Assembly (NCBI GenBank): GCA_900111695.1
Contig: FOHD01000002.1
Coordinates: 1-64,000 of the forward strand
From: Olsenella sp. KH3B4
Lineage (GTDB): Bacteria; Actinomycetota; Coriobacteriia; Coriobacteriales; Atopobiaceae
Direction: 5' to 3'
DNA length: 64,000 bases
The position numbers and the translations under genes were made by a program. Shown one piece after another: positions 1 to 9,700 of the stretch; the first letter of the stretch is position 1; each line of letters opens with the position of its first letter. The notes beneath the pieces are model-generated. The model saw only the letters and a list, made by a program, of their open reading frames with translations. It was not told where the DNA came from and ran no database searches.

Positions 1-227
1 CGCGCCCTCCGGTAGGCGGGGCTCCCCTCGCCGTGGGCGCAGTGCATGCGGGAGGCCCGGTCGGGCATCTCGCGGGCGGCGAGCTCGCCCGCCTCCTCCA
101 TGCGCAGCCACCGTCTCAGGTTCCACTCGTTGGGGAACAGCGCGAGCCTGCGGCAGGCCTCCGCCACGCTCATCCCGCTCTGGTGGAACTCCCAGAGTAT
201 CCCCTCGCGCTCCTCTTTGGTATACAT
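1..227 (-). CDS. IS3-type transposase OrfA-like protein, N-terminal part (runs off window)
   Basis: The minus-strand frame opens with MYTKEEREGILWEF at 227 and stays open to base 1, giving 75 residues before the window ends. It reads as the helix-turn-helix OrfA of an IS3-family element: an N-terminal helix, then SVAEACRRLALFPNEW, a typical recognition-helix region, then a linker. OrfA binds the terminal inverted repeats and is normally joined to the DDE domain of OrfB by programmed frameshifting. It differs from the decayed IS3 element at 14.2-15.4 kb. A 6-bp perfect stem (242-247 with 253-258) lies just upstream and could be part of the element end. Only the N-terminus is visible, so intactness cannot be judged; a stand-alone HTH protein is possible but less likely. 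Confidence 0.6.
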   Translation of the reverse strand, partial: MYTKEEREGILWEFHQSGMSVAEACRRLALFPNEWNLRRWLRMEEAGELAAREMPDRASRMHCAHGEGSPAYRRA

Positions 228-397
228 CCCGGGCTCCCTCCCGGACCGAGAAGGTCCGATCGTTCGTCCGGGGTCCCTTTCTCCGGATTATTGACTGATT
301 GACGCAAAATACCGGGTTTTAAGGCTGCATATACTAGGGTCAATCCCGGGAGGCACGAACAGCACACGTCTTAGTCGCATTCCATCAAGGAGGCGCC

Positions 398-1299
398 ATG
401 GGTTCCATTCTCATTGGACTCATTCCCGCACTTGGCTGGGGCTTCCAAGGCATCATCATGCAAAAGATCGGGGGCACCACCGCCAACAAGCAGATGGGCA
501 TGGTGCTCACCGCCCTTGTCATGAGCATCGTCGTTGCCCTGGTAGACCCCATTGCCTGGAGTCCCGCGCTCATCGCAGCAGCGGCCGTAAACGGAATCCC
601 CTGGGCCATCGCCCAGATTCTTCAAATCAAAAGTTTTGACTATCTCGGCGTATCGCGAGCCATGCCGCTCACCTCGGGCATGCAGCTCATCCTTACCTCG
701 GTCATAGGCGCGTTCTACTTCAACGAATGGCCGCATGCCTGGCAGATGGGCGTGGGCTTTGCCGGCATCGCGCTCATCATCGTGGGAACCGTGCTCACCA
801 CCTACACCGAGGCCGGCCAGGAAACCACCAGCAAGTCCGACATCCGCAAGGGCGTCATCATCACCGCCATCTCCTCGGCGCTGTACGTGGCATACGCCAC
901 GGCGGCCAGGTTCTTCAACGTGGACAGCTTCCAGATCCTGCTCCCGCAGGCGATGTTCATGCTCGCCGCCACGATCGTCATCTCCATCATCGTAAGTAAG
1001 CGCGATTCTGTCGACGGCGTCTTTGGCCGCGTCGAGGGCGTGTTTGGCCTCAAGTCCTGGCAGAACATGCTCACCGGCGTCCTGTGGTCCGTCGCAAACA
1101 TCGCGGTCCTCTTCTCCAACCAGGTCAACGGCGTGGCTGTGGGCTGGACGCTCGCGAACATGAACCTCATCTTCGCCACGCTCGGCGGCCTGTTCATCCT
1201 CCACGAGAAGAAGACCCCCAGGAGCTCAAGTTTGTCATCGCAGGCATGATCATCATCGCCGCAGGTGGCATCGCCATCGGCGCCACAAAGCTCGGCTAG
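398..1299 (+). pseudogene. GRP-family sugar uptake permease, frameshifted near the C-terminus
   Basis: The protein has about ten hydrophobic helices in the DMT/GRP arrangement (glucose/ribose porter, GlcU/RbsU-like) and begins MGSILIGLIPALGWGF. The start is supported by AAGGAGG ten bases upstream. The frame from 398 stops early at 1249, but the last helix (GMIIIAAGGIAIGATKLG) continues in the +1 frame to 1299. The switch falls at a run of five C (1215-1219); six C would give a continuous protein of about 300 residues, normal for the family. This may be a real slippage mutation or a sequencing error. The SDR dehydrogenase starts 60 bases downstream in the same direction, so the pair may import and oxidise a sugar or polyol. 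The substrate is not known from sequence. Confidence 0.8.
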
Positions 1300-1358
1300 A
1301 AAGCCCCTTCGCACAGTAAGAAACCCATGTGCCGCATCAGCGGCAGAGAGGAGCACCC

Positions 1359-2150
1359 ATGTCCATCACGCACAACAAGTACGACTTCGACGGCAAGGTT
1401 GTCATCGTCACAGGCTGCGCCCGCGGCATCGGCCGCGCGATCGCCCGTGCCTTTGCCGAGAACGGTGCCAAGGTCGCAGGCGCCGACCTCAACGTCGACG
1501 GCGTGCACGAGACCCTCGCCGGCTACCCGGACTGCACGGCCTACTCCGTCAACATCGCCGACGAGGCTGCCTGCAAGGCGTTCGTGGACGAGGTGGTCGA
1601 TCACTACGGTCGCCTCGACGTCCTTATGAACAACGCCGGCATCTTCTGCCAGGCGCCCGTCACCGACATGAGCGCCGCAGACTGGCACAAGATGTTCTCC
1701 GTGAACGTTGACAGCCTCTTCTACCTCACCAAGTACGCCATGCCCCACCTGCTTAAGACCAAGGGAAACGTGGTGCAGACGGCAAGCGTAAACGGCCTGG
1801 GCGGCGACTACATGTCCTGGGCGTACAACGCCACCAAGCACGCCGTGGTGGGCATGGTGCGCAGCCTCTGCATCGACTACGGCCCCAAGGGCGTCCGCAT
1901 CAACGCCGTTGCCCCGGCCATGACCGCCACCGACATGAACCGTAGCGTCTGGACCGTGCCCGAGAAGGTCGCTCCGTTCATCGAGCGCATCCCCATGGCG
2001 CGCATCGGCCAGGTGGAGGACATCGCCCGCGCGGTCATGTTCCTGGCGTCGGACGACGCGGCATACATCACGGGCCAGGTGCTCTGCGTGGACGGTGGCG
2101 TCACTGCTTCCGACGGCCAGGCGCCCGGCGAGTACGACGAGAAGATCTAG
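1359..2150 (+). CDS. SDR-family NAD(P)-dependent oxidoreductase
   Basis: A 263-residue classical short-chain dehydrogenase. The Rossmann nucleotide-binding motif TGCARGIG is at residues 18-25, NNAG at 91-94, catalytic Ser143 in TASVNG, and the YxxxK pair Tyr156/Lys160 in YNATK. The C-terminal part has the usual PAMTATDMN and DGGVTASDG segments. The ATG at 1359 is chosen over one at 1329 because it has AGAGGAG six bases upstream and places the Rossmann strand at the normal distance from the N-terminus. It lies 60 bases after the GRP permease gene and probably shares its transcript. Family members range from glucose and polyol dehydrogenases to 3-oxoacyl-ACP reductases; the transporter neighbour favours a sugar or polyol substrate (inference). 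Confidence 0.9.
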   Translation: MSITHNKYDFDGKVVIVTGCARGIGRAIARAFAENGAKVAGADLNVDGVHETLAGYPDCTAYSVNIADEAACKAFVDEVVDHYGRLDVLMNNAGIFCQAPVTDMSAADWHKMFSVNVDSLFYLTKYAMPHLLKTKGNVVQTASVNGLGGDYMSWAYNATKHAVVGMVRSLCIDYGPKGVRINAVAPAMTATDMNRSVWTVPEKVAPFIERIPMARIGQVEDIARAVMFLASDDAAYITGQVLCVDGGVTASDGQAPGEYDEKI

Positions 2151-2170
2151 ACTCGGCGCATCACGCTCTG

Positions 2171-2208
2171 AGAGGGGCTGCCCCGGAGCTTCCGGCGGCA
2201 GCCCCTCT
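2171..2208. terminator. Bidirectional hairpin terminator
   Basis: A perfect 12-bp stem (2171-2182 with 2197-2208) and a 14-base loop lie between the convergent SDR gene (ends 2150) and the GlxA-type regulator (ends 2212). There is no long T run on either side, so strength is uncertain. Confidence 0.6.
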
Positions 2209-2211
2209 CCC

Positions 2212-3228
2212 CTATTGCGACGAGAAACGCTTGCGGTACGAGGAGGGCGACTCGTCCAGCTGCGCCACGAACAGGCGGTAGAGCGCGTCCGCCCCGGAGA
2301 GTCCCACGCGCGACGCAACGACGGGCATCGGCAGGTCCGTCTGAACCAAGGGCAAGGTCGCAAGTTCCAGGCGCTGAGCGAGAAGCCATTCCTTGGGCGT
2401 CTCGCCCAAGGACTCGAGGAAGTGCCGCTGGAAGGTACGAACGCTCACGCCGCCCAGACGCGTCATCGACGCCACCGTCCACGGGCGCGAGAGGTTCGCG
2501 CTCACAATCTTGCAGACCTGCTCGACGTCCTTGCCCCGGCGCTCGACCTCGGGCGTGTCGGGCATGCCAAAGGCGTCGCTTCTCGTGCCAAGCGGCCGCG
2601 GGTTCCACAGGCTCATCGCCTCGGCGACCCGCGACGCAACCACTGGGCCAGAGAGGTGCGAGGCGAGCGAGAGGCAGAGGTCCAGGCCGGACGCCCCGCC
2701 CGCGGACGTCCATATGCCGCGCGTGCGATCGTGCGTGAAGATGGTGTCCTCGTCCAGTAGCGCTGCGGGAAACAGCAGGCGGAACTCGACCGAGAAGGCA
2801 TGGTGCGTCGTGCAGCGCACGCCGTCGAGAAGTCCGGCGGCCCCCAGCACAAACGCGCCGGTCCCAAGCGAGGCCACCTCGGCCCCGTGACGGGCGGACT
2901 CGCAGAGCCAGGCGATTGTCTCGTCCGTCTCGTCTGACTGGATGGCGCGGCACGGATCCACAAAACCGGGAACGCACACCAGGTCAGGCGTGGTGTTGCA
3001 CGCGCGGAGCGGCGTGGTTGCGGCAGAGAGGCCATGGTCGAGCGAGGCAGAGCTTCCCGAGGAGGCAAAGGTGAGCTCGCAGGGCGCCTGGCCCTTGAGC
3101 GGGGCGCCGTTGCCAAAGACCTGGATCACGTTGGCCAGGTCGTGCGTCCACATGCCATCCATGAGGAGGGCGACCACGCGCGGGATGCGCGGGGAGCTGC
3201 TCTCCGATGTGCCTTGGCCTCTGGACAT
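2212..3228 (-). CDS. GlxA-like AraC-family regulator with DJ-1/PfpI domain
   Basis: A 338-residue protein with the GlxA layout: an N-terminal DJ-1/PfpI (class I glutamine amidotransferase-like) domain from about residue 15 to 180, starting RVVALLMDGMWTHDLANV, and a C-terminal AraC/XylS double helix-turn-helix from about 240 to the end (TVASMTRLGGVSVRTFQRHF, then RVGLSGADALYRLF). The start at 3228 is preferred over an upstream ATG because AGGAG lies ten bases before it. Family members act as transcription activators whose amidotransferase domain senses an unknown ligand. The gene runs convergently to the SDR gene and divergently from the PNPOx-like gene. Its target cannot be told from the sequence. 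Confidence 0.85.
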   Translation of the reverse strand: MSRGQGTSESSSPRIPRVVALLMDGMWTHDLANVIQVFGNGAPLKGQAPCELTFASSGSSASLDHGLSAATTPLRACNTTPDLVCVPGFVDPCRAIQSDETDETIAWLCESARHGAEVASLGTGAFVLGAAGLLDGVRCTTHHAFSVEFRLLFPAALLDEDTIFTHDRTRGIWTSAGGASGLDLCLSLASHLSGPVVASRVAEAMSLWNPRPLGTRSDAFGMPDTPEVERRGKDVEQVCKIVSANLSRPWTVASMTRLGGVSVRTFQRHFLESLGETPKEWLLAQRLELATLPLVQTDLPMPVVASRVGLSGADALYRLFVAQLDESPSSYRKRFSSQ

Positions 3229-3585
3229 GGGCTGCGATCTCCTGTCAGCGTCGCGCGGGGCCAGGGGAAGGGGCCTCTGGCCTGGCATCGCGTCCAGAAG
3301 GATACCACCCGTCATCACGAGAAGCATGCGCATGCCCGGTTCAAGGAGGCAGTGGGCGCGTCTTAGCCACAGCTCGCGCCGGTCAGTCGCCAGGCAATGC
3401 CTACATCGTCGCGCCCCATCGACGTACGTCCGCCCGGCATTATCTTGGCCTGGAGGTCAGGCGGGCGCTTCGCAATGGGAAAAATGGCTGGAGGGACAAC
3501 TTCCGGCGCCTTGCGCATCCGATCCTCGGCGTGAGCGGAGCAACCAAGCGCTGGAGCACATCAACAACGATGGGAAGGACTGACT
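3229..3585. other. Intergenic region between divergent genes
   Basis: These 357 bases separate the GlxA-like regulator (minus) from the PNPOx-like gene (plus). No tRNA, clear promoter hexamers or long inverted repeat were found. Open frames here are short and in the wrong composition for coding. Confidence 0.5.
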
Positions 3586-4101
3586 ATGACACCAGATGAG
3601 TTCGACGAGGCGGCGCGCTACTGGACCGAGAAGGAGGCCACCTCTGCCCGCATGCCCAAGGAGGAGCTGCGACAGGCAATCGATGCGTTTCTCGGCACGC
3701 GCGGCGTCTGCGCGCTGGCAACGGCATCGAGCGACCTCGTGCGCTGCACCCCGCTTGAGTACGCCTACCGGGACGGAAGGTTCTGGATCTTCTCCGAGGG
3801 CGGCCTCAAGTTCCACGCACTCAAGGCGAACAGCCACGTGTCTCTTGCGGTCTTCAACCCCTCGTACGAGTTTGGGAAGCTCGAAAGCGTGCAGGTCACA
3901 GGCACCGCAGAGATCGTCGACCCCACGAGTGAAGAGTACACGCGAGCGGCTGAGGCGAGGGGCCTCACCGGCGCGGTACTGGAGCGCATGCGCACGCGGC
4001 TTCACCTGATCGAGGTTGCGCCCACGCGCATCGACTACCTGTGCAGCGCGCTTAAGAAGCGCGAGTTCGACGCACGCCAGTGGCTTGACCTGGGCGAGTA
4101 G
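3586..4101 (+). CDS. Pyridoxamine 5'-phosphate oxidase-fold (FMN-binding) protein
   Basis: A 171-residue split-barrel protein of the PNPOx-like superfamily. The core strands FLGTRGVCALATAS, LEYAYRDGRFWIFSEGGLKFHALKAN and VSLAVFNPS are typical of flavin-binding members that reduce small cofactors or xenobiotics. It has an extra N-terminal helix of about 25 residues. GGAAGG lies seven bases before the ATG. It is separate from the next gene, a nitroreductase, by 120 bases; both are likely flavin enzymes and may be jointly useful in redox or detoxification, but no shared promoter is evident. A weak stem (GCCGC/GCGGC) follows the stop. Substrate is unknown. Confidence 0.8.
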   Translation: MTPDEFDEAARYWTEKEATSARMPKEELRQAIDAFLGTRGVCALATASSDLVRCTPLEYAYRDGRFWIFSEGGLKFHALKANSHVSLAVFNPSYEFGKLESVQVTGTAEIVDPTSEEYTRAAEARGLTGAVLERMRTRLHLIEVAPTRIDYLCSALKKREFDARQWLDLGE

Positions 4102-4221
4102 GGCACGCTGCCGCAAAGCGGCACGCGGAAGATGGCGTTTCTCGGCCATATAAGCCCAGCGTAGACGCGTACACTGAACCTGCCGCCCGCAAGGGAACCA
4201 CCAGCAGAGGAGGACCGTCCC

Positions 4222-4734
4222 ATGGAGTTCACCGACGTCATCAAGAACCGCTACTCATGCAAGAGGTACAGCGACCGGGCCGTTGAGGAGGACAAGCTCA
4301 CGGCGATCCTCGAGGCGGGACGCGTGGCGCCGACCGCGAAGAACCTGCAGGAGCAGCACGTCTACGTGCTGCAGTCCGCCGAGGCGCTCGAGAAGTTCAA
4401 CGGCCTCACCCCCTGCCGCTACGGCGCGCCCACCGTCCTTCTCGTCGCGTTCGACAGCGAGAACGTCTACACCTATCCCAGCAGCGAGCGCACCTCGGGC
4501 GTGGAGGACGCGAGCATCGTGGCAACCCACATGATCCTTGCAGCCGCGAACGAGGGCGTCGACTCCTGCTGGGTGAACCGCCTGAACCCCGACGAGGTCG
4601 CGAAGGCCTTTGGCCTGCCCGGCAACGAGGTGGTCCTCTGCGCGATCGACCTGGGCTACGCCGCCGAGGGCACGGGACCGCTCCCCAACCACGCCTCACG
4701 CAAGGAGCTGGCCGAGACCGTCACGCGGCTGTAG
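4222..4734 (+). CDS. Nitroreductase-family FMN oxidoreductase
   Basis: A 170-residue protein beginning MEFTDVIKNRYSCKRYSDRAV, the standard N-terminus of the nitroreductase family, in which the Arg/Ser residues bind FMN phosphate. The region VAPTAKNLQEQHVYVL and the second flavin segment near the C-terminus (CAIDLGYAAEG) match the short, dimeric NAD(P)H-dependent class. AGAGGAGG lies eight bases before the ATG. At 170 residues it is at the short end of the family but complete. It converges on hslO and the two share the hairpin at 4739-4770. The physiological substrate is unknown; quinones and nitroaromatics are usual laboratory substrates of the family. Confidence 0.9.
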   Translation: MEFTDVIKNRYSCKRYSDRAVEEDKLTAILEAGRVAPTAKNLQEQHVYVLQSAEALEKFNGLTPCRYGAPTVLLVAFDSENVYTYPSSERTSGVEDASIVATHMILAAANEGVDSCWVNRLNPDEVAKAFGLPGNEVVLCAIDLGYAAEGTGPLPNHASRKELAETVTRL

Positions 4735-4738
4735 AGGG

Positions 4739-4770
4739 GCGGCACCGGGGAGGTGGCGCGCCGGTGCCGC
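4739..4770. terminator. Hairpin between convergent nitroreductase and hslO
   Basis: A 10-bp GC-rich perfect stem (4739-4748 with 4761-4770) with a 12-base loop sits in the 45-base gap between the two stop codons. It lacks a T tract, so it is probably a weak or bidirectional terminator. Confidence 0.55.
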
Positions 4771-4779
4771 CGCAGCTGA

Positions 4780-5733
4780 TCAGCCGAGAAGGTCGCTCAG
4801 CTCGTCCGGCTCGAAGCGGTAGTGCTCGCCGCAGAAGTGGCAGTACACGTCGGCGGGCTCGCCCTTGGAGATCATGTCCTCCAGCTCGGCGCGGCCCAGC
4901 GCCAGCACCGCGCGGGCGGCGCGATCGCGATTGCAACCGCAGTGGAACTCCACCGGCATGGCATCCAGCTCCTGGTAGGTCAGGCCGTCCAGCACGTGCC
5001 CGAGGATGTCCGTAGGCTTCATGCCGGCCTCCAGCAGGTCCGTGACGGAGCGCACGCCAGAGAGGTTTGCCTCCAGGCGGTCGACCACCGCATCATCGCA
5101 TCCCGGCATGAGCTGGACGATAAAACCTCCCGCCTGGCGGATGCTCTGGTCGGTGTCCACCAGCACGCCCACCCCAAGCGAGGTTGGCACCTGGTCGCTT
5201 GCGGCAAAGTAGTACGTAAGGTCATCGCCAATCTCTCCGGAGACGAGCGCAACCTCGCTGGAATAGGGGTCCATGCCCGGCAGGTCGTGGATAACCGAGA
5301 GCGTTCCCACGTGGCTCTCACCCGCCACGGCGCTGCCCACGTCGAGCTTGCCCACGCCGTTCAGCGGCAGCCACACGTGCGGGTGGTTGGCAAAGCCCTT
5401 GGCCTGGCCGTGGTTGTTGGCGGTCACGGTGAGGCCTCCCACGGGGCCCTCGCCGTGCACCACGAGGGTTATGAGTTCGTCGTCGTTCTTGGACATGGCG
5501 CCCATCATCATGCCTGCCATCAGAAGGCGCCCAAGCGCGGCGCTCACAACGGGCGATGTCTGGTGACGGTCGTGCAGCTCCTGGACGCTCGCCCGTGCCG
5601 TTATCGCGAAGGCGCGCACCTGGCCCTCGGCCGCCGTGCCACGCACGAGGTGGTCGCCGAGGCGGACCGTCTCTGCGTTGAAGTCGATGACGCCGCTCTC
5701 ACCGGCCACCTGCTCGTTCTTCTCGTCTGCCAT
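4780..5733 (-). CDS. hslO: Hsp33, redox-regulated chaperone
   Basis: A 317-residue Hsp33. The chaperone is held inactive by zinc bound to four cysteines near the C-terminus; oxidation releases zinc and exposes the substrate-binding surface. The four cysteines are present as C265-x-C267 (HCGC) and C298-x2-C301 (CHFC). The central domain motifs GRLLMAGMMMGAM and VHGEGPVGGLTV are also characteristic. An upstream ATG would add 30 residues, but the start at 5733 (MADEKN) is preceded by GGGGAGG and gives a normal family length. It is a single gene, convergent with the nitroreductase. It acts in the cytoplasm under oxidative and heat stress. Confidence 0.95.
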   Translation of the reverse strand: MADEKNEQVAGESGVIDFNAETVRLGDHLVRGTAAEGQVRAFAITARASVQELHDRHQTSPVVSAALGRLLMAGMMMGAMSKNDDELITLVVHGEGPVGGLTVTANNHGQAKGFANHPHVWLPLNGVGKLDVGSAVAGESHVGTLSVIHDLPGMDPYSSEVALVSGEIGDDLTYYFAASDQVPTSLGVGVLVDTDQSIRQAGGFIVQLMPGCDDAVVDRLEANLSGVRSVTDLLEAGMKPTDILGHVLDGLTYQELDAMPVEFHCGCNRDRAARAVLALGRAELEDMISKGEPADVYCHFCGEHYRFEPDELSDLLG

Positions 5734-5856
5734 GGTCCTCCCCATTCGCGTTTGTCGGGAACCATGGTAGCCAAACGAGAAGCGGCCGTTTTTCTTCACG
5801 ACGGGGCACGAACTCGGCTCCAATTCAACCCGCGGGGAGGGGCTTGACCAGAAATG

Positions 5857-5985
5857 ACGGTTGGTGGCAGTTTTTCGCAGACTTCTTATGTATCACCTAA
5901 TTGATAGCAATTCTGTGACCTGCGGTTTATCAAGTATCAAATCGGTTTCTACTCGGGGCATCTCGAAAAAACTGCCACCAACCGT
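5857..5985. repeat. 129-bp terminal-inverted-repeat element, copy 1
   Basis: The element begins ACGGTTGGTGGCAGTTTTTC and ends with the inverse of the same sequence, with only one extra A. The interior is AT-richer than the host and shares blocks such as TGACCTGCGGTT and ACTCGGGG with two further copies of exactly 129 bp at 48956-49084 and 50332-50460. It carries no open frame of note, so it looks like a MITE or a structured repeat. It is flanked on the left by AGAAATG, also seen at the other copies. Confidence 0.85.
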
Positions 5986-6024
5986 AAACATAAGCCATTT
6001 AACAAACACGAGGCCATCGCGAAC

Positions 6025-6091
6025 TACGCACGGCTGAAGTTCTCGCCGACAAAAGCCCAGTTGGCTTTTCTCGCAAGCTCAGCCGTGCGTA
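6025..6091. repeat. Nested 67-bp hairpin in intergenic region
   Basis: An outer 13-bp perfect stem (6025-6037 TACGCACGGCTGA with 6079-6091) encloses a second perfect 7-bp stem (6051-6057 AAAAGCC with 6063-6069). With copy 1 of the 129-bp element it fills most of the 468-base gap between hslO and the channel gene. It could be a terminator for the channel gene (minus strand), a short structured RNA, or another repeat. A short minus-strand frame over this area (5999-6238) is not credible as a gene. Confidence 0.6.
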
Positions 6092-6201
6092 ATTAGGCCA
6101 ACGAGAAGGCCGCAGCGCACCCGAGTAGAATCTCCAGCGCGTAATCTGCTGCAGGTAGTCGAGGCGAGTGACCGAAGAGCTTCTTGCGCGTCCGGGGCGC
6201 G

Positions 6202-6627
6202 CTACCCCCGCGAGCCGCGCAGCCGGCGCACCGCCCACGAGAGCTCGGCCAGCTCCTCACGTGTCAGCCGGTCAAGGTGCTCCAGCTTGTCCAGGTACAG
6301 GGCCAGGCTCTCGTTGCGCCGCGCCAGCATGAGTTCGTTGCAGTAGCTGACCACAGCCGCCGTGAGCACTGCCACGAACAGGATCCCCACCACGCTGAGC
6401 ACCACCACAATCGCGCGGCCAACGGTGCTCGTGACGGCGATGTCCCCGTAGCCAATGGTCGTGACGGCCTGGAAGCAGCACCACAGCGCGTCGCCGAAGC
6501 CGTTGACGCCTGGATCCACCAGCGCGAGCAGCGCGGACGCCGCAACGAACGTCGCCAGAAACCCCCATGCGGCGCGGGCAAGGCCGGTGTTGCGCAGCAC
6601 GGCACGTAGCAGCTTGTGGTTGAGCAT
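6202..6627 (-). CDS. Two-helix potassium channel (Ion_trans_2)
   Basis: A 141-residue membrane protein with a transmembrane helix at about 20-37, a pore helix and the potassium selectivity filter TTIGYGDIA (residues 56-64), then a second transmembrane helix (about 67-95). The C-terminal 45 residues are charged and likely form a short cytoplasmic coil; there is no RCK/TrkA-N regulatory domain, so gating is not apparent. The start at 6627 (MLNHKLL) has GGAGG six bases upstream; a longer frame from 6693 adds a poor N-terminus. It probably forms a homotetramer in the cytoplasmic membrane. No partner gene adjoins it. Confidence 0.85.
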   Translation of the reverse strand: MLNHKLLRAVLRNTGLARAAWGFLATFVAASALLALVDPGVNGFGDALWCCFQAVTTIGYGDIAVTSTVGRAIVVVLSVVGILFVAVLTAAVVSYCNELMLARRNESLALYLDKLEHLDRLTREELAELSWAVRRLRGSRG

Positions 6628-6764
6628 CGAAGCCTCCGTCTCAAACGGGATGCCCCGCCTGCCCAACAGGACGGGCGGGGTGTGGGGCAGCAAGTCACCG
6701 TCTGCCGTGGCGAAGAGGTCACGGGTGCAGACCCTTATCGCCTACCGCAGGTCCCTACAGGTCG

Positions 6765-9700
6765 CTAGCCACGGTCCTTGGAACGGTGGCGAAGCGCCAG
6801 CGCAGCCACCAGGACCGAAGTGCCAGCCAAGCCGACAAGGGCCAGTGTCCCGATGCCCGGCGCGGTGTCTCCCGTCTGAGGCGTGCCCGACGTGGAGTCC
6901 GCCTTTGCGGAGCCTGTGGCAGCGCTCGTGCCAGCGGAAGCGCTGGTCCCGCCATCGGTCGTGGCGTCAATCGCGTTACCGTTGTCCGTGGTGCCACCGG
7001 TCGCGCTGCCGCTGTCCGTGGTGCCTCCCTCGTCCGGCTTGAGGCCGGACTCGTTCTCGGCAGCAACCGGCCGGAAGAACCGGAGCAGGCCGGCGTTCAG
7101 ATAGTTGACACGCCTCCTGGTTGCCGAGTACGTGCTGGCAGAATCGGCAATCAAGTAGGTGTGCGTGACATCGAGGGTAACCGTCTGGGACGAGACCACG
7201 ATGTTGTTGTAGCTCACGTCGCAGCGATACACCGTGCCATCGTCCTCCGCCGTTACCTCGTCGATAGCGTAGGTAGACGTGTAGGTCTTGTCGTCCTGGG
7301 TACCAAGGGTGGCTCCGGCAGAGATCTCCTGCCAGTAGGGCTTGGAGGCCTCCTTGCGATACCAGCGAAAGAGCGGCTGCTTGTCCGGGTTGGCGGAGGC
7401 GGAGTCGTAGTAGCTGCCGCTCATGGCAAGCGTGAGGGACTCCCCCATCCTGCGCGTGGCCTTTCTGGTGGACGTATCGCTCGCGTCGTCTGTGTTGGCC
7501 TGGCCCTGGACGTTGATGCCGTCCACGGCCATCGCGTCGCCGGCCGGCAGCGTGGTCACGTTCACGATGGGCGAGCGCAGGCTCGCCTGCCTGCCCGTGC
7601 CGTCCACGACAAACACCGCAAAGCGGTAGCTGCTGCTGGTGGAGAGGCCCTCCCAGACGTAGCTTGTGGTGGAGCCGTCCAGCGTGTAGGAATAGCTGTA
7701 GTGGTCATCATCGGTCGTGGGGTACATGGCGACCGCGTACTTGTAGCCATTCGCCTTCTGGTCGGAGGCCAGAATGTCGTTCCAGGACAGGGTGACCGCA
7801 TCCTTGCCCGTGGTGGCATCGTAGCTGGCACCGGTCGTGGCAAAGCCGCTCACCATGGGGATTTCGGGCTGCTTCACGTTGGTGACGTCATAGCCAACGA
7901 TCCAGAACTGGTTGGTGGCGGGACGCGTGCCGTCGACGGACATGTCGGAGGAGCTCTGGTCCACCGCGAGCCTCCAGCTGAAGCCGTAGCCCTCGGCAGC
8001 CTCGGGCAGGTTGTCCACGGTGCCCGTGAACGAGAAGCCCGTGGAACTGGACTTCAGCGTCGTGTAGCCACCCGACAGCCCGAACACCATACCGGTAACG
8101 ATCTCGTTTTCCCCAATGCCGAAGCCGGCACCTATCTGCAGAGCAACGGCACCGCCCACGTCGACGGTCTTCTCGGTCTCGTTCTCGGCCGCGATGGTCT
8201 GCACCGTGGCGACGCCCTCCTCGTTCGAGGCTATGGACCAGGCGTCCTTCCCGTCAAGCTGGTACGTGAAGGCACGCTTGGCGGTAGGCAGCAGGGTCGT
8301 CTTGGTCAGGGTGTCGACGCCGTAGCTGGCGGGGTCGCCCTGCCTGTTGTTGAGGACGTCGGAGACCTTGTAGGTGAGCGGCGTGGAGCTGTCACTGCTC
8401 ACGCTGGCGTCGAGGTCGTAATTCTCGACCGCCTCGTCCCAGGTCTCCTGGCTCACGACCGCGGTGACCGGCGTGAGGAACACGGGCATGACGACGTCCG
8501 TCCACTCCGGGCTGCTGGAGTCGCTGACCTCGTACCAGTAGTACATGATGGGCACGGCGTACACCACGGCCTTGTTGCCTTCGGCCGCGTGCGCGTCGTA
8601 GTCCACACCATACGAGAGCGTCGAGGAGCTCTGGTACTCGTAGCCCGCATGGCCCGTAAGCTCCCCCTCGAGCTCCACGCGCCCAAGGAAGCCGCCCGAC
8701 GCCTCGCCGAAGACGCCTGCCTCTCCCTCGATGGACCAGCCGGAGCCAGAGGCGCTGCTGGACTCGGAGCCAAACGCGGTGCCGCCGTAGTTGAGGTAGC
8801 CATAGCTGTCCTGGAGGTCCTGAAAGTACGGGGACCCCTGGAGCACCGCGAGCAGCTGCGGCGCAGTGTAGTACTCGGCCGCCGCCTTGAAGCGTACCTG
8901 CATGCCATCGTGGTCCACGTTGGGCAGGCACAGGCTGATCCAGCATCCGTACTGCGTCGTATCGTGGACACGGACGCTCTCGTTTATGACGCCCTCCTCA
9001 CCGGTGGTGTAGCCCCGGAGCTTGCCGTCAGACCACTTGGCAGAGAAGTGCGAGACGTCCATCCAGTAGTAGTCGTCATCCTTGCCGAGGTCCTCGTCGC
9101 GGTGGACGCCCGTGACGGCGAGGAAGCTCTCCTCGTACTGGCTGGAGCCCGACACGGCGCCCACGCGCACGTCGCCGATCCAGACCTGCTCCTTGCCCTT
9201 TGTGTAACGGTTCGAGTTCACCTGGTCAGAGGTGAGGCTGATGCTGCCGAGAGTGTCGAGGCTCACCCCAGCGGAGAGACTGAACGAGTAGATGTCTCCG
9301 CCCATGAGAACGTCGTCGTTCTCGGCGGCACTCTGGTTGAGGCCGTTCAAGCGTGCGGCGCCCAGGGCGAAGGGCGCCAGGGTCGGACGGTATCGGCCGC
9401 CCTGGTTCGCGTCCTTGCAGGCGGTCTCGGTGATGTGCGCAGCGTCCTTGCCGAGGGCCTTGCGGATGTAGTCGGAGACGACGAAATCGTCCTGGGATGT
9501 GTCATAGTATACGTAGCGGTAGCCGAAGTTGGCATACTCCGCGTTTGAGCTGCCACCGCAGTCCCAGCCGGCAATGATGAGGGCCGTGGCCGTATCAGTG
9601 TCGCTCGTCCTGAAGGTTCCGAAGGTGCAGTTGGCAGAGACCATGGCGGAGGCTGCCCCGACGGTCGTGCTCAGGGGGATATAGTCGTCGCCCAAGCCGT

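Noticed and set aside
299..335. Promoter TTGACG ... TATACT before the GRP permease
   Set aside because: The spacer would be 25 bases, too long for a sigma-70-type promoter; the TATACT alone is weak evidence.
5999..6238. A 79-codon minus-strand frame over the nested hairpin
   Set aside because: No ribosome site, arginine- and serine-rich shadow-like sequence, overlaps the channel gene and the hairpin.
6786..9548. A 920-codon open frame opposite the large surface-protein gene
   Set aside because: It is the antisense of a convincing gene with signal peptide and domains; its composition (Val, Gly, Arg, His rich) is that of a shadow frame in GC-rich DNA.
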